Shown here piece by piece: positions 9,069 through 15,021 of a stretch of DNA of 44,956 bases. Within the stretch, counting starts at the first letter, position 1; each line of letters starts with the position of its first letter. Position numbers and translations under genes: made by a program. The stretch spans positions 1 to 44,956 of the forward strand of contig JAFUIO010000001.1 of NCBI GenBank assembly GCA_017468425.1, in the 5' to 3' direction. The DNA is from Clostridia bacterium. GTDB taxonomy: Bacteria > Bacillota > Clostridia > Oscillospirales > Acutalibacteraceae. The notes beneath the pieces were generated by a model. The model searched no databases. It was given only the letters and a program-made list of their open reading frames with translations, and was not told the DNA's origin.

Positions 9069-9098
9069 ATTCTACAATAATTAAATACTTTCTGTCAA
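9069..9098 (-). promoter_or_regulatory. Promoter of the M28 peptidase gene
   Basis: On the minus strand TTGACA (9098-9093), an 18-bp spacer and TAGAAT (9074-9069) with an upstream TG (extended -10). Confidence 0.65.
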
Positions 9099-9143
9099 GT
9101 AACGTTGCACAAATCTGCAAATATTATTTATACAATAATATGT

Positions 9144-9172
9144 TTGACTTTTACATATTCTTTTGGTAAAAT
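9144..9172 (+). promoter_or_regulatory. Promoter of the SCP2/aminotransferase/transketolase operon
   Basis: TTGACT (9144-9149), 17-bp spacer and TAAAAT (9167-9172). The leader to the first gene is about 58 nt, with no obvious riboswitch or hairpin. No internal promoter is obvious in the short gaps that follow. Confidence 0.7.
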
Positions 9173-9236
9173 ATAATGGATAATATATATATTGCATAGA
9201 GCAAGTATATTCTAACACTCGTAAGGAGGAATTATT

Positions 9237-9995
9237 TTGACAGATGCAAGAACTTTGGCTTACATAAATTTGTATGCTGTACTCGGCTCTCTGGAGAATC
9301 TTTGCGAATTAAGCGAAGATGCGAGAAAACTTGTTAAAACAGACAAACCCGTTGCAATCGGCTTTGATGTAAAAGGCGGCCCCAGTGCTACACTTACATT
9401 CACTGACGGTAAATGCAAATTCACAGCAGGTTGCGAAAAATGCAACGTTAAGCTTCCGTTTTCTTCATGTGAGAAATTCAACGGAATTATTGACGGCACA
9501 GTAACACCTATTCCCTCAAAAGGTTTTACTAAAATTTCATTTTTGCTCAAACAGTTTACACCTCTTACCGATATGCTTTCAAAGTATATGCGCCCCACGG
9601 AGGAAGACCTTAAAGATGAAAAATTCTTTGAGCTGAGCACCAATCTTCTTTTCTACACAATTGCAGGTGCAATTTCACAGATTGGTAATAACGATGAAAT
9701 CGGCAAATTCAGCGCACATCACATTCCTGACGGCGTTGTTAAAATTGCAATTTCAGGCGGTCCTGCTGCTGCTATCGAAGTTAAAGACCATAAACTTACA
9801 ACAGTTAAGCAGAATCCGGAAAAATACCGTGCTCTTATGGAATTCGGCTCAATGAAGCTTGCTCACGACCTTTTCGACGGCAAAGTAAATGCTATTGCCA
9901 AAGTGGGCGAAGGCGAAATCATTATGCGCGGTATGATTAATATGATTGATAATATCAACAGAATTCTCGACAGAGTAGCACTCTATCTGGCATAA
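9237..9995 (+). CDS. SCP2-like lipid-binding-type protein, first gene of operon
   Basis: A 252-residue soluble protein with no signal peptide. The first half resembles an SCP2 sterol-carrier fold: alternating strands (VAIGFDVKGGPSATLTFTDG, then KCKFTAGCEKCNVKLPF) and a helix F-x-G-I-I-D-G-T. A helical linker contains FYTIAGAISQIGN, and a second strand/helix half ends RGMINMIDNINRILDRVALY. The gene at 13223 has the same two-half plan and the related FYLLSAGISQLNK segment, so the two are paralogues. The start is a TTG with an excellent aaggagg 7 nt upstream. It is 14 nt from the aminotransferase gene. The SCP2 assignment is by fold pattern; ligand and function are unknown. Confidence 0.6.
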   Translation: MTDARTLAYINLYAVLGSLENLCELSEDARKLVKTDKPVAIGFDVKGGPSATLTFTDGKCKFTAGCEKCNVKLPFSSCEKFNGIIDGTVTPIPSKGFTKISFLLKQFTPLTDMLSKYMRPTEEDLKDEKFFELSTNLLFYTIAGAISQIGNNDEIGKFSAHHIPDGVVKIAISGGPAAAIEVKDHKLTTVKQNPEKYRALMEFGSMKLAHDLFDGKVNAIAKVGEGEIIMRGMINMIDNINRILDRVALYLA

Positions 9996-10009
9996 GGGGG
10001 ATTATAACT

Positions 10010-11272
10010 ATGGCTTTTAAAATTAACGACTATACAAAAAGTAACGAGCTTTTCAAAAGAGCTACAAAAGTAATTCCCTCAGGTGTTTACGGTCACCTCG
10101 GACCGGCTGAAGGTAACTTCATTCCCGTAAGTGCATGGCCTTTCTTCTCTGAAAGAGCAGAGGGTGCTTACTTCTGGGACGTTGACGGAAACAAATTCAT
10201 CGACTATATGTGTGCATACGGCCCCAACATTTTAGGTTATAACGACCCTGATGTTGACGCTGCAGCATTTGAACAGGCAAAGTTTGGTAACTGCACAACT
10301 TCACCTTCGTATAAAATGGTTGAACTTGCAGAACTTCTTGTTGATACTGTTAACTGTGCAGACTGGGCTTTCTTCGCAAAGAACGGTAACGATGCAACTT
10401 CATGTGCAGTTTTAACTGCAAGAAATGCAACTCACCGCAAAAAGATTATTTTCGTAAACGGTTTCTATCACGGCGTTTCTGCATGGACACAGAAAATTGA
10501 CTATCCCGGCGTTCTTCCCGAAGACGTTGCAAACAACCTTTATGTTGACTGGAACGACGTTGCAGGTCTTGAAAAAATCGTTGCAGAAAACAAAGGCGAA
10601 ATCGCTGCTTTCATTTCAACACCTTATATGCACGGCAACTACAAGGATAACGAACTTCCCGCAGACGGTTATTGGAAAAAAGTCCGCGAAATCTGCACAA
10701 GAGAAGGCATCGTTCTTATCGTAGACGACGTTCGTGCAGGCTGGAGACTTGACCTTGCAGGTTCAGACCACTATTATGGCTTTGAAGCAGACCTTATCTG
10801 TTTCTGTAAAGCACTTGCAAACGGCTGGAACGTTTCTGCAATATGCGGTAAAGAATGGCTCAAAGACGCAGTCAGCGGCCTTTCATACACAGGCTCTTAT
10901 TGGATGAGTGCTGTTCCCTTTGCAGCAGCAATCAGAAATATCAATAAACTCAAAGAAATTGATGCTCCTAAACTTTTAAGAGAAAAATCAGTCAAACTTC
11001 TTGACGGTCTTAAAGGTGCAGCAGCAAACAACGGATTTAATCTTGTTGTTTCAGGTGAACCCTCACTCTTCTATCTGAGAATAGCAAATGATGACAGTAT
11101 GATGATTCATCAGGACTGGGTTGCCGAAATGGTGAAACGCGGAATTTTCATTTCAAGCCATCACAACCACTTTATGAACGCTGCAGTTTCAGATGAAGAT
11201 ATTAAGCATACTATCGAAGTTGCAGACGAAGCATTCAAAATTACAAAGAAAATGCACCCTGAAGCATTTTAA
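10010..11272 (+). CDS. Class III PLP aminotransferase, glutamate-1-semialdehyde aminomutase-like
   Basis: A 420-residue fold-type I PLP enzyme. FWDVDGNKFIDYMC near the N-terminus is the class III signature, and NGNDAT (126-130), FYHG (152-155), IVDDVRAG (Asp239 or 240 contacting the PLP nitrogen) and CFCKALANG (Lys267, Schiff base) follow in the right order and spacing. The closest remembered relatives are HemL-like aminomutases/aminotransferases. No heme genes are nearby; instead it sits between an SCP2-like gene and split transketolase genes with gaps of 14 and 18 nt. A role in aminating a keto- or aldo-product of the transketolase is therefore more likely than tetrapyrrole synthesis. That substrate idea is inference. 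Confidence 0.87.
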   Translation: MAFKINDYTKSNELFKRATKVIPSGVYGHLGPAEGNFIPVSAWPFFSERAEGAYFWDVDGNKFIDYMCAYGPNILGYNDPDVDAAAFEQAKFGNCTTSPSYKMVELAELLVDTVNCADWAFFAKNGNDATSCAVLTARNATHRKKIIFVNGFYHGVSAWTQKIDYPGVLPEDVANNLYVDWNDVAGLEKIVAENKGEIAAFISTPYMHGNYKDNELPADGYWKKVREICTREGIVLIVDDVRAGWRLDLAGSDHYYGFEADLICFCKALANGWNVSAICGKEWLKDAVSGLSYTGSYWMSAVPFAAAIRNINKLKEIDAPKLLREKSVKLLDGLKGAAANNGFNLVVSGEPSLFYLRIANDDSMMIHQDWVAEMVKRGIFISSHHNHFMNAAVSDEDIKHTIEVADEAFKITKKMHPEAF

Positions 11273-11290
11273 AATAAAGGAGGAACTACA

Positions 11291-12160
11291 ATGCCATTAT
11301 CAAAATCAGAATGGTTGGCTCTCGAAAAGAAAGCCCACGAACTCCGTAACCTCTGCCTTGACACAACTTACTGGGCAGGCAGCGGTCATATCGGCGGCGG
11401 TATGAGTGTTATGGATATGATGACCGTTCTTTATCACAAATACCTCAACATCAGAGTTGAAGAACCCAACTGGGAAGACAGAGACCGTTTCATTTTAAGT
11501 AAAGGTCATTCAGGCATTGCTTATGCACCCGTACTTGTTGACAAAGGTTTCAACGACCCTGAACAGCTTAAAACATTCAACCTTTCAAACTCAAAAATGG
11601 GTATCCATCTTGACTCAAACAAGGTTGTAGGTGTTGATGCTTCAACAGGTTCACTCGGTCACGGACTTTCAATTGCTCTCGGTACTGCTCTTGCAGCAAG
11701 AGTGCTTGGCAAATCTTACAAAACATATTGTATCCTCGGCGACGGTGAATGCGACGAAGGTTCAAACTGGGAAGCAGCAATGTCAATTGTTCACTATAAC
11801 GCAACAAACGTAATTTCTTTTGTTGACCGTAATAAATGTATGATTGACGGCCGTACAGAAGATGTTATGAACCTTGAACCATTTGCAGATAAATGGCGTG
11901 CATTCGGCTTCATCGTAAAAGAAGTTGACGGTCATAATTTAAGCGAACTCTGCGATGCAATTGATTTTGCACTTAATGACCCTGAAAAACCCGTTATGAT
12001 TATTGCAAACACAATCAAGGGTGAAGGCATCGACTTTATGGCTGATGATTACCATTGGCATTACGGTGCTATTGACGAAGCAAGATACAAACAGGCTAAA
12101 GAAAGCCTTGAAAAATATTATCAGAAGCGTGTAGCTCGTGCAGAAAAGGAGGGCGTATAA
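11291..12160 (+). CDS. Transketolase, N-terminal (thiamine diphosphate-binding) subunit
   Basis: A 289-residue stand-alone N-terminal half of a split transketolase. Motifs seen: GSGHIGGG near residue 36, KGHSG, TGSLGHGLS (substrate/TPP histidine) and the TPP/Mg loop GDGECDEGSNWEAA followed about 25 residues later by DRNK. Split transketolases are common in Firmicutes and archaea and need both subunits for ketol transfer. The stop is one base before the ATG of the C-terminal subunit, so production is coupled. Placement after an aminotransferase rather than in a pentose phosphate operon suggests a dedicated copy; this is inference. Confidence 0.92.
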   Translation: MPLSKSEWLALEKKAHELRNLCLDTTYWAGSGHIGGGMSVMDMMTVLYHKYLNIRVEEPNWEDRDRFILSKGHSGIAYAPVLVDKGFNDPEQLKTFNLSNSKMGIHLDSNKVVGVDASTGSLGHGLSIALGTALAARVLGKSYKTYCILGDGECDEGSNWEAAMSIVHYNATNVISFVDRNKCMIDGRTEDVMNLEPFADKWRAFGFIVKEVDGHNLSELCDAIDFALNDPEKPVMIIANTIKGEGIDFMADDYHWHYGAIDEARYKQAKESLEKYYQKRVARAEKEGV

Positions 12161-12161
12161 T

Positions 12162-13181
12162 ATGGCAGGCGGAATTTCATATACAGCTCTTGAATCAACT
12201 GAACTCTCAACAGCCGAAATTTACGGCCAGACTCTCGTAGAACTCGGTAAGGAACATCCTGAAATCGTTGGTCTTACTGCTGACCTTGCCGGTTCAACAA
12301 AAATCGGTACATTCGGTAAAGCGTTCCCTGACCGTTTCTTCAATGTTGGTATTGCAGAACAGAATATGTTCGGTATTGCTGCAGGTATGGCAAAGGCAGG
12401 TCTTGTACCTTTCCTTTCAACATTCTCAGTTTTCGCATCTCTGAGAAGTGCCGACCAGCTTCATACAGACATCTGTTATCAGAATGTAAATGCTAAAATC
12501 ATCGCAACACATTCAGGTACATCTTTCGGTCAGGCAGGTTCAACTCACCACGCTATCTGCGACCTTGCAGTTGTTCGTTCAATGCCTAACATCACACTTA
12601 TCTGCCCCGCAGACGGTGTTGAAACTGCAGAAGCAGTTCAGGCAGCTTACGATAACAAAGGCCCGTACTATATCAGAATCAACCGCGGATTTGACCGTGT
12701 TCTTTACGGCAAAGATTATCCCAGAGAATATAAATTTGAAGTAGGTAAGGCAATCGAAGTTAACCCCGGTACAGATATTACTGTTATTGCTTGCGGTTCT
12801 TGCGTATTCCAGGCTTATCAGGCTGCAAAATTCCTTGAAAATGCAGACGGACTCAAAGTTCGTGTTCTTGATATGCACACAATCAAACCTATCGATAAAG
12901 AAGCAATCCTCAAAGCAGTTATGGATACACGCCGTATCATCACTGTTGAGGACCATAACGTTATCGGCGGTCTCGGCTCTGCAGTTGCAGAAGTTATGGC
13001 TGAAGCAGGTAAAGGTTGTGCATTCACACGTCTTGGTATTCAGGACGAATTTGCTCCTATCGGACTTCACGAAGATATTATGTCAAGCCTTGGCATTGAC
13101 TGTAACGGTATTATCAACGCTGTTCGTGAAGCAATGAATAAAGACTTCGAAGAGGACGACAACTGGGACGACGAAGTTTAA
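12162..13181 (+). CDS. Transketolase, C-terminal (pyrimidine-binding) subunit
   Basis: A 339-residue partner subunit. Residues 1-170 are the pyrimidine domain with VGIAEQNMFGIAAG, whose Glu activates thiamine diphosphate, and GTSFGQAGSTHHAICDLA. The rest is the transketolase C domain with DMHTIKPIDKEAI and EDHNVIGGLGSAVAE. The ATG at 12162 is chosen because gagg precedes it by about 10 nt and it falls right after the upstream stop; an in-frame ATG at 12138 lies inside the upstream gene. The acidic tail (EEDDNWDDE) is unusual. The motifs also fit DXS-like enzymes, but the two-subunit form fits transketolase better. Confidence 0.92.
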   Translation: MAGGISYTALESTELSTAEIYGQTLVELGKEHPEIVGLTADLAGSTKIGTFGKAFPDRFFNVGIAEQNMFGIAAGMAKAGLVPFLSTFSVFASLRSADQLHTDICYQNVNAKIIATHSGTSFGQAGSTHHAICDLAVVRSMPNITLICPADGVETAEAVQAAYDNKGPYYIRINRGFDRVLYGKDYPREYKFEVGKAIEVNPGTDITVIACGSCVFQAYQAAKFLENADGLKVRVLDMHTIKPIDKEAILKAVMDTRRIITVEDHNVIGGLGSAVAEVMAEAGKGCAFTRLGIQDEFAPIGLHEDIMSSLGIDCNGIINAVREAMNKDFEEDDNWDDEV

Positions 13182-13222
13182 TTTACTTTATTTCGTTATC
13201 CTACAGAAAGGAATGATTTATT

Positions 13223-14026
13223 ATGCCAAGCGAAGTTGTATTGACCAACAAAATATTTCTTAATGCTGTTTTGCCTCTTGTGAAAGTTATCGCTAATGAC
13301 GTGCCCAACCTTGCAAAGAAATTTGAAGGTATGAACGCTGTTTTTCAGGTAAGTGCACTTGACCCCAATGCAGAAGGCGGAAAGGTTGCAACACACTTTG
13401 AAGTAGTTGACGGCGAATGGACAGTTAAAAATGACCAGGTTGCAGAAAATCCTGATGTTGACCTTGAGTTCAAAACTCTCGAAGCAATGAACGGCTTCTT
13501 CAAAGGCAAAATCGGTCCTGCAACACTTCCTAAAATGAAAGGTGCTCTTAAAAAGACAAAAGTCTTTATGGCACTTCTTATGACACTTCTTAAAATGTCA
13601 TCACTTCTTACTGCAAAGGCTGCACCTGAAAAAGAAGAAGACAAGGTACTTATGGTAAAATGTTTCTTCTATCTTCTTTCAGCCGGTATCAGCCAGCTTA
13701 ACAAACAGGGTCACGAGGCTATTCACGAATGGACAAGTAAAAGCCCTGACAGAGTTTATGCATGGGCAGTTGACGGACATCCTGAAGTTTCTGCTTACCT
13801 TCGCATCAAAGCAGGTAAGTCACGCTCAGGCAGAGGCGTTTATAAGAGAGCAATGCCTTTCTTCACAATGCGTTTTGATACTCTCGACAGTGCATTGGGT
13901 ATTCTTCTTTCAACAGACGATATGCTCGATTCAACAAAGAAAGGTAAACTCATCATGGACGGTGCACCTGAATTCGGCGCACAGATTGGTGAATATATGC
14001 TCACAGTTGCAGCATACGCACAGTAA
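13223..14026 (+). CDS. SCP2-like protein, last gene of operon, paralogue of the first
   Basis: A 267-residue soluble protein without a signal peptide. Residues 40-110 read as an SCP2-like module (AVFQVSALD, then THFEVVDGEWTV, then DVDLEFKTLEAMNGFFKGKI), followed by a Lys/Met-rich helical linker and a second half containing CFFYLLSAGISQLNK and ending GAQIGEYMLTVAAYAQ. Both halves align in order with the operon's first gene. It has its own aaagga ribosome binding site, lies 41 nt after the transketolase gene and is followed at once by a strong terminator. Two SCP2-like proteins flanking an aminotransferase and a transketolase suggest the pathway handles a hydrophobic or acylated substrate; no direct evidence of ligand. 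Confidence 0.6.
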   Translation: MPSEVVLTNKIFLNAVLPLVKVIANDVPNLAKKFEGMNAVFQVSALDPNAEGGKVATHFEVVDGEWTVKNDQVAENPDVDLEFKTLEAMNGFFKGKIGPATLPKMKGALKKTKVFMALLMTLLKMSSLLTAKAAPEKEEDKVLMVKCFFYLLSAGISQLNKQGHEAIHEWTSKSPDRVYAWAVDGHPEVSAYLRIKAGKSRSGRGVYKRAMPFFTMRFDTLDSALGILLSTDDMLDSTKKGKLIMDGAPEFGAQIGEYMLTVAAYAQ

Positions 14027-14067
14027 AAAATCTCTCCCGTTTCCGAAAAAGAAACGGGAGATTTTTT
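14025..14067. terminator. Terminator of the SCP2/transketolase operon (copy 1 of a duplicated hairpin)
   Basis: AAAAAATCTCTCCCGTTTC pairs with GAAACGGGAGATTTTTT around a CGAAAAA loop, with a 2-nt bulge, and is A/T-flanked so it works on both strands. A copy differing only by one added A in the loop lies at 14966-15009. Confidence 0.9.
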
Positions 14068-14177
14068 CAGGTAAGAAGTAATAGTGAAGATGTAAAAAGT
14101 TTGGGTATTTGCAAATTATATAATAAAATTAACAATACCGTCATCAAAACTAATCCTTGATTTTTACGTTGATTAAA

Positions 14178-14564
14178 TTATCTGCCGGAGTCTAAAACGT
14201 CAATTTCATTAATAACATATCTGCCGCCTAAGAAACTCTGGACCATTTTATATTCGTATTTTCTACCACCTCGGACAAGAGCTTTTGCACCTCTTTCGGG
14301 ATGTCTTTTTTCCATAGAACCAATAACTGAAATTTCAGTTTCGTTGTCCACATTGAATCTTGCTACTTCTCCATTTCTGCCACACCAAAGCTCATTACCG
14401 GTTGTAAGGTCAAAAATATACATTTTTACCATTCCCGGACCATTTACAGCAACAGTTACTGTTCCTGCCGGATTAACTTGAGCCAAGGGACAGCCACAGT
14501 TTATGCAGGTCTGAGCTTTGTCAGAAACTTCTTTACCACATTCGGGACATTTAATAAGTGCCAT
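14178..14564 (-). CDS. Small zinc-ribbon protein
   Basis: A 128-residue protein with an N-terminal zinc ribbon, IKCPECGKEVSDKAQTCINC followed by G-C (C-x2-C...C-x2-C), then a predicted beta-rich domain of about 90 residues containing GPGMVKMYIFDLTTG and RHPERGAKALVRGG. No membrane segment. The start has aggag upstream, and a near-consensus promoter runs through the shared intergenic region. A 27-bp palindrome just downstream of its -10 box strongly suggests repression by the divergent XRE protein. Function is unknown; zinc-ribbon proteins of this size are common in Clostridia. The gene lies between two nearly identical terminators. Confidence 0.75.
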   Translation of the reverse strand: MALIKCPECGKEVSDKAQTCINCGCPLAQVNPAGTVTVAVNGPGMVKMYIFDLTTGNELWCGRNGEVARFNVDNETEISVIGSMEKRHPERGAKALVRGGRKYEYKMVQSFLGGRYVINEIDVLDSGR

Positions 14565-14585
14565 TTTTATTCTCCTTTACATTTT

Positions 14586-14612
14586 AATATGACATTCACT
14601 GAATGTCATATT
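14586..14612. promoter_or_regulatory. 27-bp perfect palindromic operator
   Basis: Two 13-bp arms (AATATGACATTCA and its exact complement) flank a central C at 14599. It lies just after the -10 box of the zinc-ribbon promoter, i.e. over the transcription start, a classic repressor position. The probable binder is the XRE protein encoded at 14676. Confidence 0.8.
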
Positions 14613-14619
14613 TGTGCAT

Positions 14620-14648
14620 ATTATAACATATAATTTTCTTGTTGACAA
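14620..14648 (-). promoter_or_regulatory. Promoter of the zinc-ribbon gene
   Basis: On the minus strand TTGTCA (14648-14643), a 17-bp spacer and TATAAT (14625-14620). Its -35 lies in the second operator and its start region in the first, so a regulator bound at both sites would close it. Confidence 0.75.
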
Positions 14649-14661
14649 GCACTAAATGTCA
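14643..14661. promoter_or_regulatory. Second, imperfect operator copy
   Basis: TGACAAGCACTAAATGTCA matches the central 19 bp of the main palindrome at 16 of 19 positions. It ends 2 nt before the aaggag ribosome binding site of the XRE gene, so binding could also limit that gene's own expression. Confidence 0.65.
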
Positions 14662-14675
14662 AAAGGAGATAATTT

Positions 14676-14948
14676 ATGTTTATAAATAAAACTAGTGACG
14701 GACTTAATAATGTGTGCGGAAAGAATATTGCATCATTTCGTACTGAATTGAAAATATCGCAAAGGGAACTTGCTGACAGAATGCAACTTGTCGGAATTGA
14801 CCTTGATAAAAACGCAATTCAGCGTATTGAGTGCGGAAAACGTTTCGTAACTGATATAGAAATTATTGCTTTTGCAAAAATATTTGATGTGACATTTGAA
14901 GAATTGTTGAAGACAGAAAATAAAAATGTATTTACATCAGGAAGGTAA
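14676..14948 (+). CDS. XRE-family helix-turn-helix regulator
   Basis: A 90-residue protein that is nearly all a Cro/C1-type HTH domain: IASFRTELKISQRELADRMQ (helices 1-2), a recognition helix near DLDKNAIQRIECGKR and the closing AKIFDVTFEELLK. The aaggag ribosome binding site is 7 nt upstream. It is divergent from the zinc-ribbon gene, and the 111-bp gap holds one perfect and one imperfect copy of the same palindrome, as expected for a dimeric autoregulated repressor. Its target assignment is inferred from position. It resembles stand-alone accessory regulators rather than a phage repressor with a peptidase domain. Confidence 0.85.
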   Translation: MFINKTSDGLNNVCGKNIASFRTELKISQRELADRMQLVGIDLDKNAIQRIECGKRFVTDIEIIAFAKIFDVTFEELLKTENKNVFTSGR

Positions 14949-14965
14949 TATAATTAATCTACTCG

Positions 14966-15009
14966 AAAAAATCTCTCCCGTTTCCGAAAAAAGAAACGGG
15001 AGATTTTTT
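14966..15009. terminator. Terminator, copy 2 of the duplicated hairpin
   Basis: Same arms and loop as 14025-14067 with a single extra A in the loop. Here it separates the XRE gene from the convergent GH3 gene and has A and T runs suited to both directions. Confidence 0.9.
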
Positions 15010-15021
15010 ATGCGTATTTGA

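Noticed and set aside
10010..11272. Assignment of the aminotransferase as hemL for tetrapyrrole synthesis
   Set aside because: No heme or cobalamin genes nearby and the operon partners are transketolase and SCP2-like genes.
12579..13070. 163-codon minus-strand frame inside the transketolase C-subunit gene
   Set aside because: Antisense shadow of a conserved gene, no ribosome binding site or domain.
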